Shown here: piece after piece, positions 37,298 through 45,636 of the stretch | How the letters are laid out: the number at the start of each line of letters is the position of its first letter | Position numbering within the stretch: the first letter of the stretch is position 1 | NCBI GenBank assembly: GCA_016713535.1 | Contig: JADJOY010000063.1 | Coordinates: 1 to 54,838 of the forward strand | Origin: Deltaproteobacteria bacterium | Lineage (GTDB): Bacteria; JADJOY01 | Direction: 5' to 3' | DNA length: 54,838 nt | The notes under the pieces: generated by a model | Seen by the model: the letters and a program-made list of their open reading frames with translations, nothing else | What the model was told of the DNA's origin: nothing | Databases searched by the model: none | Position numbers and translations under genes: made by a program

Positions 37298-39115
37298 GTG
37301 ACCGTCGGCTCGGAGGTCGGGTCGCGGCCGCCGGCGGAGGTGGCGTGGCGAGGTCGGGTGGCCACCGCAGGCCACGGCGTCGCGCTGATCGCGTGCGCCG
37401 TGCTCACCGCCGTGACGCTCGCGACCGTTCCCGACCGGCTCGGTGCGCGCCTCGTGCTGTTCCGGGCGCTGGCTCTCCCCGCGGCCGTTCTCGCTCAGCC
37501 GTTGCTGCTTCATTCGACCCTGCTGGGCGGTGTGCTCGCAGCCGGGCTCGCGGCGCAATTCGTCGCAGCACGCGCGAGCGGCGGCGGTTTCGTTCCAGCT
37601 GGCATCCGATCCGGAACCCCGTGGCTGCTGCGCGATCTCTACTGCTGGTACCACGCGTTCGGTCTGCTCCCGGTGGCGGTCCTGCTGATCGTGTCGAATG
37701 CGAGCCGCCTGGTGGCGCCCGCGATCGTGCTCCTCTATGCGTACCACTGGATCGATTCCCCGGGTCTGCGGAGGTTTCGCGGCGCACTCGGTCGCGTCGT
37801 CAGCTTCTCGAGCTGGGCGCTCTTCGCCGTGGTCGCGTGCGTCCTGGGCGCGATCGCGACGAGCCAGGCGCTGCTGGCGGTGGCGGTGTGTGTGCTCGCG
37901 GCGGCGACTGCGGTGATCGACCCGCGTGGTTCGCGGGCGGTGCTCGCGGTGTGGGCGGTCGGGGCGCTCTTGATCACGACCTGCGACCAGTGGCTCTTCG
38001 TCGCGCTGGCGGTGGCCGATACCCTTGTCGCATGGCGACTGGGCTTCTTCGACCCCCGGGTCCTGCGCCGCGTGCGCGCCAGCTCGCTCGCGGTGCTGCT
38101 GATCAGCCAGCTCCTGCTCGGCCGCGGGATCGGACTGCTGATGGGCTTTCGTCCGATCGAGCGGCTGACGATCGAACGTCAGCCATCGGTCCACGTGGTT
38201 GCTCCGTATCCATGGTGGCGAGATCGGTCGTTCGGTGAGCACCTCACGCTCGCGGCGCCGGCCTGCGACGGCGGTGGCGCCATCTACGGCGCGGTGTCGA
38301 CGTCACGGTGGGTGGGCGGGGGGCCCGACGGGATCGAACCACGCTTGCGCCGGGTCGACGGCGCCGGGCGCCCGGTGGCCGAGGGGCACGAGGTGCTGGA
38401 GCCCGCCTATGGATCTACCCTCGACTGTGAGCGCAAGCGGCTCTGGATCGGTGCAGGCATGGGGTCGACCCTGTCGGCGATCGACACCGAGACGCTGCGC
38501 GTCGTCGGGCGGGTCGAGCTGGCGTGTCGGCAGAACGTGCTCGGAGTCACCCGGCTGCCAGGGCGTGACTGGCTGGCGGTCGGCTGCGGTCCGACCGTGT
38601 TCGTCGACGCGGCGTCGCTGCGGCCACTCGCAAGCGTCGGGGCGGGCTCGTTCGACGCGCGCGAGCGCCTCGGCGAGATCGAGCTCGCGTCCGCCGCGGG
38701 CGCCACTCGGTTGAGCGTGCGAGTGGGGCCGGCCGGGGAGCCGCGGCTGTGGCCGATCGGCGGTACGACGTGGGAGGCGTTCGAGGCCGCGGAAACCCGA
38801 TGGGGGCCCGTGACCTCCGAGCTCGGTCGGCTCGTCCGGTACGACGAAGCGGCGCTCACTCCCGCCGTCAGCCGTCGCGTGGGCGGCTGGATCCGCTACC
38901 TGCGCGCGCATCCGCGCTTGCCGTATCTGACCGCGAGCGACTATCTGCGCGGCCGGGTTTACCTGCTACGCCTGCCGGATCTCGTCGTGATCGACGAGTG
39001 GTTCGTCGGCGAGCGTCCGCGCGAGGCATGGCTCGACGACGCCGGCCGAGCGATCTGGGTCGGTAGTGCCGCGGGGGTGGTGCGCATCGACCTTCCGCCG
39101 CTCGAGGAGCGCTGA
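37298..39115 (+). CDS. Polytopic membrane protein with C-terminal beta-propeller (paralogue 3)
   Basis: A 605-residue intact protein of unknown function, the first gene of a four-gene coupled cassette. The N-terminal 285 or so residues hold eight or nine membrane segments, such as GVALIACAVLTAVTLATV, LYCWYHAFGLLPVAVLLIV, WALFAVVACVLGAIATS and SLAVLLISQLLL. The C-terminal part is a propeller (RKRLWIGAGMGSTLSAIDTETLRVVG, GRVYLLRLPDLVVIDEW) that closes on IWVGSAAGVVRIDLPPLEE. The same final-blade pattern ends the paralogues at 9417 and 12639. The GTG start immediately follows the upstream gap, and the next gene starts one base after its stop. The propeller may sense or bind a periplasmic ligand; that is inference from the fold. 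Confidence 0.7.
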   Translation: MTVGSEVGSRPPAEVAWRGRVATAGHGVALIACAVLTAVTLATVPDRLGARLVLFRALALPAAVLAQPLLLHSTLLGGVLAAGLAAQFVAARASGGGFVPAGIRSGTPWLLRDLYCWYHAFGLLPVAVLLIVSNASRLVAPAIVLLYAYHWIDSPGLRRFRGALGRVVSFSSWALFAVVACVLGAIATSQALLAVAVCVLAAATAVIDPRGSRAVLAVWAVGALLITTCDQWLFVALAVADTLVAWRLGFFDPRVLRRVRASSLAVLLISQLLLGRGIGLLMGFRPIERLTIERQPSVHVVAPYPWWRDRSFGEHLTLAAPACDGGGAIYGAVSTSRWVGGGPDGIEPRLRRVDGAGRPVAEGHEVLEPAYGSTLDCERKRLWIGAGMGSTLSAIDTETLRVVGRVELACRQNVLGVTRLPGRDWLAVGCGPTVFVDAASLRPLASVGAGSFDARERLGEIELASAAGATRLSVRVGPAGEPRLWPIGGTTWEAFEAAETRWGPVTSELGRLVRYDEAALTPAVSRRVGGWIRYLRAHPRLPYLTASDYLRGRVYLLRLPDLVVIDEWFVGERPREAWLDDAGRAIWVGSAAGVVRIDLPPLEER

Positions 39116-39541
39116 GTGTCGGTCCTGACGTTGCTCACCGATGGCCTGCTGCTGGCCGTGCTGGTCTGGCTGGTCCGACGCGGCGCACTCGCGCATGCGC
39201 GCGCCCGGTGGTTCTCACGCGCGAAGCACATGGAACGAGCTGCCGGGAGTGACGCGCTGCGTGTGACCGTCGACGATGTCGACGCGCTGGTCGTGGCGCA
39301 CCGCCCCAGCGGGATGCGCTGGGCCGACGTCCGCCCATGCGGTGAGCCGCTCGCGCTTTGCGCCGGGGGCGAGGTCGTGAGGATCCATCGCACGCCCGAC
39401 GGATCCGTGAGCCTCGAGGCGGAGGGCGACATCGCGGTCGTCTCGGAGCGCTCGCTGGGCGCGATCGGTGCCTGGACGGAGGCGGCGCCGCACTGGGTCG
39501 TGGCACCGCGCGGTCCGAGATCGGCAGGCGAGGGCGGTTGA
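39116..39541 (+). CDS. Single-span membrane protein of the propeller cassette
   Basis: A 141-residue protein starting with a GTG directly after the stop of the preceding gene. One N-terminal membrane span (VLTLLTDGLLLAVLVWLVRR) is followed by a basic segment and a small beta-rich domain (ALRVTVDDVDALVVAHRPSG, EVVRIHRTPDGSVSLEAEGD). No family was recognised. Its stop overlaps the next gene's TTG start. Its fixed place between two propeller proteins suggests it is a structural partner. Confidence 0.6.
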   Translation: MSVLTLLTDGLLLAVLVWLVRRGALAHARARWFSRAKHMERAAGSDALRVTVDDVDALVVAHRPSGMRWADVRPCGEPLALCAGGEVVRIHRTPDGSVSLEAEGDIAVVSERSLGAIGAWTEAAPHWVVAPRGPRSAGEGG

Positions 39542-40677
39542 CGCGGGTGCACGCCGAGAGGCCCGAGGCGGGCGAACCGTCTCGGTGGACGGTGGCCTGG
39601 ATCGCCGCCGGGCTGGTCGTCGCGCAGGCGCTCACCTGGACCGGGCGGCTCGACGGCGCGCGACGGGGGGCCGGCGACGGGCCGACCACGATCGCGCTCG
39701 ACGCCGAGGTCGGCCGCGTGTTCGTGGGGTTCTGGAACTCGCGGACGGTCGAGGCGGTCGATCCCGCGGAGCCATCGCGCAGGGTTTCGGTCGTGACGGG
39801 ACACCGCCCGACGCAACTCGGCTGGCTGCCACGCTCGAAGGCGCTGGTGTTCGCCTGTTACTACGAGGATCACCTGTGCGTGGTGCCGGCGATTTCCGCT
39901 GGCGGTGAGGTGCGCTGTTTCGCCCCCGGCGAGGGGGGCGGGGGCGAGCGCAGCTGGGGCGCGACGCCGGGACGGCACTCGTCGTTCGCACGTCCCCACG
40001 GCACGTTCCACGGCCACGTCGAGAGCTTCGTCGTCGACGACGACCAGGACCGGATCTACCCGCTGGCGGGCCACTTCTCCGGCATCGGACTCGACAAGGA
40101 TTTCGAGTGGCTGAGCTCGGCTCGATGGGACGGAGAGCGACTCCTCGCAGATGGGCCGGGCCTCACGGTGCGGGTGACGTCACACGACCACGACGCGCAG
40201 CCGCTCGCCATCGACGGCTCGGCCGGGGTGTTGTGGTGGACGTCGCCGAGCGAGCGCGTGGTGCGCCGGGTCCGTGTTGACGGGCTGGTCGAGGAGGCGA
40301 CGAGCGGCCCGCTGGGTACCTTGCCGGTGGCGATGGCCGTCGATCGAGGTCGCCGCGTGGTCTGGGTCGGCGATGGCGTGCGGGCCGAGCTGCGAGCGAT
40401 CGACGCCGACACGCTCGTGCCGACCGAGCGCTTGAGCACCCCCACGCCCGTATCCGCGCTCGCGTTCGACGATGCAACCGGTGCGCTATGGGTCGTGTCG
40501 CGCCGCGGCGGCACTCTTGGCGTCCTCGATGCGGGCGCGAAGGCCGTCCGCCCGGTCTACGACGTGGATCAGCCGAGCGCGGTGGTGCTCGATCCCGTGC
40601 GGCGCCTGTTGTGGGTCGCGAGCCTCGGCGATGGCGTGGTGCATCGACTGGCGGCTCCGGCGAGCTCGGCCCGATGA
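39538..40677 (+). CDS. Membrane-anchored beta-propeller protein (paralogue 4)
   Basis: A 379-residue protein. It begins from a TTG at 39538 that overlaps the previous stop (TTGA); a GTG at 39547 is an alternative. One signal-anchor span (VAWIAAGLVVAQALTW) is followed by a propeller with clear YVTN-like repeats: DAEVGRVFVGFWNSRTVEAVDP, LPVAMAVDRGRRVVWVGDGVRAEL, ALAFDDATGALWVVSRRGGTL and VLDPVRRLLWVASLGDGVVHRL. These repeats are more regular than in the polytopic paralogues. The propeller should face the periplasm. Two cysteines (FACYYEDHLCVV) could form a disulfide. The stop overlaps the next gene's start by four bases. Confidence 0.7.
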   Translation: MTRVHAERPEAGEPSRWTVAWIAAGLVVAQALTWTGRLDGARRGAGDGPTTIALDAEVGRVFVGFWNSRTVEAVDPAEPSRRVSVVTGHRPTQLGWLPRSKALVFACYYEDHLCVVPAISAGGEVRCFAPGEGGGGERSWGATPGRHSSFARPHGTFHGHVESFVVDDDQDRIYPLAGHFSGIGLDKDFEWLSSARWDGERLLADGPGLTVRVTSHDHDAQPLAIDGSAGVLWWTSPSERVVRRVRVDGLVEEATSGPLGTLPVAMAVDRGRRVVWVGDGVRAELRAIDADTLVPTERLSTPTPVSALAFDDATGALWVVSRRGGTLGVLDAGAKAVRPVYDVDQPSAVVLDPVRRLLWVASLGDGVVHRLAAPASSAR

Positions 40678-42059
40678 GCGGGACCACGGAATCCCGAGCG
40701 CAGCGAAGCGCACGTTCCGCCGGCCGCCGTGTCGCCGCCGTCGTCCTCGTGAGCGGCGTGCTGGTCGTCGGCTACGCGCCGTTTCTCCACGCCTACAATG
40801 CCGTCTACTACGGCGCGGTCCTACCGTGTCGCTCGATCGGCATGGTCTGGCTCTCGATGCCGTTCACGTTGGCGGTGCCGCTCCTGGGGTTCGCGCTCGT
40901 GGCGCTCGGAGCAGGCTTTCTCGCGGCGAACCGGGGGCCGTCGCGCTCGCCCTTGGGCTTCGATCCGGAGGAGCTGGCCGATCGGCTTCGGCTCCCACTG
41001 AGACTCCTTGCGGCGGTCGCGCTGGTCAGCGGTGTCGGCTTCGCGATGTCGTCGGAGGTGTACGATCGCGAGCCGCTGGAAGGCGTTCACTTCACGACAC
41101 CGCGTCGCGAAGAATGGGTGACCGTCGCGCTCCCGGCAGTGGTCGGGCTGGGAGTCGCCGGTGTCGGCCATCGACTGCGCGATTCGCGGCGAGCCTGCGC
41201 CGCGCGAGCTCCCGTGACCGCCCGGGCTTCGCGGCTGGCCGTCGCGGCGTCATTCACGGGTTGGCTGCTCCCGATGGCTGCGGTCGGGCGCGGCGGCTGG
41301 GACGTCCACTTCGACGTTCCCCCCGGATTCGTCTTGGTGATCGAGTGGGCGCTCGGACTCGCGGTGGCCGCGGCCTGGGCAGGGGGGGCGTCGCGATCGG
41401 TGCTCGCCCGCCTGGCGGCGGCGTGGGTGCTCGCCGACCTGACGCGGGTGATCTTCGGCGACAGCGCGACGGCCCTCATCTACGGTCGAGCCCGCGACTT
41501 CACGTTCTACGAGCGCCAGCTCTTCACGGTCGGTCGGTTCGTGAACGGCACCGTTGCGATGATCTGGATCGCGATGCTGGCCGGTTGCTGTGCGCTCCTG
41601 CTGCGCGACAGTCGTCTCGCCTCGCCCCCGAGCCCGTCGTCGGCGCAGGAGGCCCGGGCACCGCGGCGATCGGTCTCCGGGAGGCTCGCCGAGCTGGCCG
41701 TCTGGTGGTTCCTGCTGCTCTCGGTGGCGTGGTTCGTGTTCTCGATCAGCGGCCTCCACCTCCTCAGCCTCCACGATCGGGTGGTGGGCGAGTGCGCACC
41801 CGAGGGGCGGAGCGCGACCGGTCGCACCCTCGCGGTGGTGGTGAGTGGATTGCAGATCGCGGCCGGGTGGGTGCTGTCCATGGGCGCTGCGCACCTGATG
41901 ACGTCCGCGGCGATCGAGCTCCGCACCGTGCAGCGGGGCGGGGCCTCCGGGCGAGAACGTTCGGACGCGCGGGCGTGGCAGGCGATGCTGGCCACGGCGC
42001 TGCTGCTGTGCGTGATCTCGTTGGTTCGTCTCGGGTGGCGGGCGGCGCAGCTACGGTGA
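40674..42059 (+). CDS. Polytopic membrane protein closing the propeller cassette
   Basis: 461 residues. It starts at an ATGA overlap with the preceding gene. About nine or ten membrane spans are visible, including VAAVVLVSGVLVVGYAPFL, FTLAVPLLGFALVALGAGFLA, FVLVIEWALGLAVAAAWAGG and LAVWWFLLLSVAWFVFSIS. A soluble loop carries SSEVYDREPLEGVHFTTPRREEW. No known transporter or enzyme signature was recognised. It converges on the SGNH gene, with a nine-base overlap of the 3' ends. Coupling to three genes upstream makes it part of one functional unit. Confidence 0.65.
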   Translation: MSGTTESRAQRSARSAGRRVAAVVLVSGVLVVGYAPFLHAYNAVYYGAVLPCRSIGMVWLSMPFTLAVPLLGFALVALGAGFLAANRGPSRSPLGFDPEELADRLRLPLRLLAAVALVSGVGFAMSSEVYDREPLEGVHFTTPRREEWVTVALPAVVGLGVAGVGHRLRDSRRACAARAPVTARASRLAVAASFTGWLLPMAAVGRGGWDVHFDVPPGFVLVIEWALGLAVAAAWAGGASRSVLARLAAAWVLADLTRVIFGDSATALIYGRARDFTFYERQLFTVGRFVNGTVAMIWIAMLAGCCALLLRDSRLASPPSPSSAQEARAPRRSVSGRLAELAVWWFLLLSVAWFVFSISGLHLLSLHDRVVGECAPEGRSATGRTLAVVVSGLQIAAGWVLSMGAAHLMTSAAIELRTVQRGGASGRERSDARAWQAMLATALLLCVISLVRLGWRAAQLR

Positions 42060-43025
42060 GGGTCGAGTCGTGCCGCTACCGGCGCCCGAGGCCGCCGCGA
42101 GACGATCCGCGATCATCTCAGCGATGATCCGGCTTCCGGTGGGGTTGAAGTGGACGTGGTCGCTCTCCGGTCGCAGGAAGAGCTCGGGCTGCGCCACGAA
42201 GCGCGGCACCGGATCGATCGGGGCGATGCCCAGCTCCACCGCGACACGAACCAGCGCTCCGTTGTACGCGCGATGGATCTCGGTGTAGTCCGCCTGGTCA
42301 CTGAGGTAGGGCGAGGTGATCAAGACGACGTCCGCGCCGAGGGCCCGGGAGCGTGCGACCAGCGCACGGAGGTTCGCCTCGTACCGATCGAGCGGTACGC
42401 GCACCCCGGGCCCGGGGATGTAGACGCCCCGGCCGAGGCCACGCCGCAGCAACTGGTAGAGGCCCGATCCGTCGAGGAGCCCCTGAACCCGTAGCACCCA
42501 GGCCGGCGGCAGCTCGACCTGGTCGTCGGGACGGCCGCCCATGGCGGGGACGTGGTCGTTCCAGGCGAGCTGCACCGTGACGACCGTGGGGGACGCGTCC
42601 TCTCCGTAGCGCGCGAGGTAGCGAAGCGCCTGTTCGGTCGAGTATCCCGGCACGCCCGCGTTCCAGACCGAGACGCCGCCGGCCAGCCTGGACGCCAGGA
42701 TCGGCTCGACCATCTCGGGGTAGCCGTGGCCGTCGTCCATGACGGTGACCGAGTCGGCTAGGCACAGGATGCGGTGCGACGCGCCCGGTGCGAAGGACGG
42801 CGCGTCGCGCCCGGGGAGCTTCCAGAAGAGCACCGGATCCCGCACGACGTATGCCCGCTTCTCGAGGAGGATCGGGATCGTCCACGCCGAGCGTATGGCG
42901 GGCGCCGGTACGAGCCGGCCCGCCAGCTCGAGCGTCGCGAGGAAGCCCAGACCGATGAGCGCGGTCCAGCGCACCCGGGACCGTCGCGTTCGAGGTGCGA
43001 GGCTGACCCCGAGCGAGCGAGTCAT
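42051..43025 (-). CDS. Membrane-anchored SGNH hydrolase-like protein
   Basis: A 324-residue protein with an N-terminal anchor (WTALIGLGFLATLELAGRLV). Block I is RILCLADSVTVMDDG, so ADS replaces the usual GDS, while the Ser is kept. Block II/III are VWNAGVPGYSTEQALRYL and VVTVQLAWNDHVPA (the family Asn). Block V is SDHVHFNPTGSRIIAEMI with the catalytic Asp and His (DxxH). The catalytic triad therefore looks complete apart from the Gly to Ala change in the first block. Such enzymes add or remove acyl groups, often on surface polysaccharides. Its ATG overlaps the stop of the YfhO gene by four bases, so the two are co-translated. Confidence 0.78.
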   Translation of the reverse strand: MTRSLGVSLAPRTRRSRVRWTALIGLGFLATLELAGRLVPAPAIRSAWTIPILLEKRAYVVRDPVLFWKLPGRDAPSFAPGASHRILCLADSVTVMDDGHGYPEMVEPILASRLAGGVSVWNAGVPGYSTEQALRYLARYGEDASPTVVTVQLAWNDHVPAMGGRPDDQVELPPAWVLRVQGLLDGSGLYQLLRRGLGRGVYIPGPGVRVPLDRYEANLRALVARSRALGADVVLITSPYLSDQADYTEIHRAYNGALVRVAVELGIAPIDPVPRFVAQPELFLRPESDHVHFNPTGSRIIAEMIADRLAAASGAGSGTTRPSP

Positions 43026-45482
43026 CGGACGCCTCGAGCCGGCTCGCGCCGCAACCGGAGCCACAGCCCCACCCACCCGAGCGCGCCGAGGGCGCTGAAC
43101 GCGGCGCCGTAGAGGAGCGGCCGCGGTCGGTAGGCGAGCACGACCTCGTGTGTGCCGGCTGGCACCGGTACGGCGCGCAAGGCGAGGTCGGCGCGGAGCA
43201 CGGGGTGCGCGACGCCGTCGATCGACGCGCGCCACCCAGGGTCGTATGCGTCCGCGACGACGAGCAAGGTCGCTCGGGAGGATTCGACCTGGATCGTCAG
43301 CTGTTCGTCCCGTTCGCTGGTGATGCTCGCCTCGCCCGGAGCGAACCCGACCGACGCGAGCGACCGGACTCAGCCCGGCGTCCGCGACGTCCTCGGCGAT
43401 CAACACCACGCCGTCGCTCGGAAAGTCCGGCGCGAGGAGCCGGGCGCGGGCGGCATCGAGCTCGTCGGTCACCTCGATCGTGCGAGCGAGGAACACCCGC
43501 GGGCGCCGGCGTGGATTCTCGAGGACGCGCAGCCCCGCCATCTCCGCGCGTGGCGTGAAGTCGGTCTCGAGGAGCTTCTCGCTCGGCCACCGTCCGGTGG
43601 GCGCGAGCACCCATCGAACCCCGAGGAGGTCGAGGATCGGGGGGTCCTCCACGGTCTCGTGCTCGAAGCTCGATTCAACGCCGGCGAGGGCGCGGTAAGC
43701 GCTCGCCACCACGAAGAAGACGCCGCCCACGTCGCGGCGGCGCTCGGTCATCGAACGATGGATGTAGGACTGAGAGAACCGGTTGAAGCCCGGATAGCTC
43801 AGGTCGAAAGCAGGCGGCCGTGGGACGGTGCTCCCTGGAACCAGGGTCAAGGTGCGAACGCCCGGCTCGGAGGAGAGGACCGAACGAAGCGCCGGGGGGG
43901 TCTCCAGGCTACTTTCCGGGACCGTGGTCAGATAACGCTGGCCCGACGTGATCAGATCGATCGAAGCCAGCGCGAGCCCCGCAGGGCCGATCCACGAGCG
44001 CGACCGCGGCACCGCGATCACTCCGAGGCCACAGGCCAGGGCGAGCCCCAGCGCGCGCAGGGTGGCGTCGCGTGCGCCTGCGTAGCGTGACGGCGCTCCG
44101 GCGCGCCACTCCGCCTGGGCTTCGCCGGGCTCGCTGACGATGAACGAGTCGACCCGCGCCCGCACCGCGGTCTCGAAGCGCTCGAAGCCGCTGGACCGGT
44201 TCGCGTCGCCCCCAGCGAACAGCAGCGCGGCGCCAGCCGCCAGCACCGCGGGCAGGATGGCGGCGCAAGCCCCGTCCGGCCACGAGCGGTGGTCCGCACT
44301 CTGGCACGCGCCGAGGCGGCCGAGGCCGAGCCCGCCCAGGATGGCCAGACCGAGCGTGGTGAGATGCAACCACCGGACGGGCATCCGGAAGAACGCGAAC
44401 CCCGGCAGCGCGTGGAAGAGCCAACGGTGAATCGGGGTGTAGGCGCTGAAGGCGACGGCGAGACCGAGCAGCATCATCGGCAGGATCGCGGTCGCGCCCC
44501 GCCGAACCCGCCACGACCGGAACGCCCAGGGGATCGCCGCCAGGGTGGCGATTCCCACGTAGGGAGCCGACATCTCCCGGACGAAGCCCTCCCAGTATGG
44601 GGTGGTGATGGCGTCACCGAAGAAGTCGGGAACCACGAGCCGGACGAGCTCGAACGGGTGGATCGCCCCCGTCGTGGTGGCCATCCAGTCGAGGCCACCG
44701 CCGCGGTTGGAGTGGCTGACGTACGAGAGGGCTGGCACCAAGGTGATGCAGGTCAACGTCAGACCGAGTGCGATCGCCGGAGCGACCTGCGTCACGACTC
44801 GGCGCAGCACCAGCCGGCGCGGAGTCATCCACGCGAGTGCCGTGGCGCAGACGATCGCCGTCGCTACGAGCGTCTGGTACGCGTACTGGACATGGCCCGC
44901 AAGGACAGCGAGGGCGGTGACCATCGCGAGCCACGGTAACGACTGCCTGCGCCCGCCGAGGACCTCGAGGGCGAGCGCGAGGCACCAGGGGGTCCAGGCC
45001 ATGGACTGCAGGTGGGGGATCTCTCCCAGCCCGACGTGTCCCGCGACCAGCCCGCTCGTCGCGTAGGCGACGCCTGCGAGCGCACTGCCCCACGCATCGG
45101 CGCCGAGGAGCCGGGCGAGGCGCTCCGTACCCCAGCACGCGATCAATCCGGCGAGGGCGAACGACAGGCCGATGGCGAACGGATGCGGGAGGACCAGGTG
45201 GATCCACTCCAGCGGGTAGAACACCGCCTGCACCGGGTCGGCGTGCATCGGGTACCCGCACAGGACGTGTGGGTTCCACAGTGGCAGCTCCCCGCGGCGA
45301 AGGCGGTCGAAGGTCCAGGCGCGCCAGAAGAGCTTTTCGTTGACGACGTCGAAGCCCGACGGAACCCCGCCGTCCAGGAGCGGCGCATGAAACACGAGCA
45401 CCGCGAGGCTCGCCATCCAGCGCGCGCCGCGCTCCCTCGCCGACCTCGCTGGGTTCGGCGAGGCGGGCTCTCGGTCCGTCAT
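43022..45482 (-). CDS. YfhO-family GT-C membrane protein (paralogue 3, one frameshift)
   Basis: About 820 residues. It shows GFDVVNEKLFWRAWTF, LWNPHVLCGYPMHADPVQAVFYPLEW, many membrane spans, PDFFGDAITTPYWEGF and FFRMPVRWLHLTTLG. The C-terminal domain is YDPGWRASIDGVAHPVLRAD and VPVPAGTHEVVLAYRPRP. These parts match the two paralogues at 31-36 kb in order and spacing. The frame breaks once near 43355, where LSP should join SVGFAPGEAS. The ATG is at 45482. It forms a coupled pair with the SGNH gene and diverges from the radical SAM pair. A GT-C enzyme paired with a putative acyl-handling SGNH protein suggests surface glycan decoration. Confidence 0.8.
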
Positions 45483-45561
45483 GGGATGGCGGCGGGAGGT
45501 CGGTGGGCGAGGACCGTGAGCGGCGAGTACGGGTGGATGTGGGCGGGGCAGGGTCGCTGCT

Positions 45562-45591
45562 TTGACACCGGGGAGAGCGGCATCCTACCAT
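45562..45591 (+). promoter_or_regulatory. Putative sigma-70 promoter for the radical SAM pair
   Basis: TTGACA at 45562-45567 matches the -35 consensus exactly. TACCAT at 45586-45591 is a fair -10 box, with an 18-base spacer. The start codon at 45637 lies 45 bases downstream. Confidence 0.6.
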
Positions 45592-45636
45592 CCTGGCGCC
45601 CGACGCCCCTCCGTCGCGCCCGTCGCTCGGCGCTTC

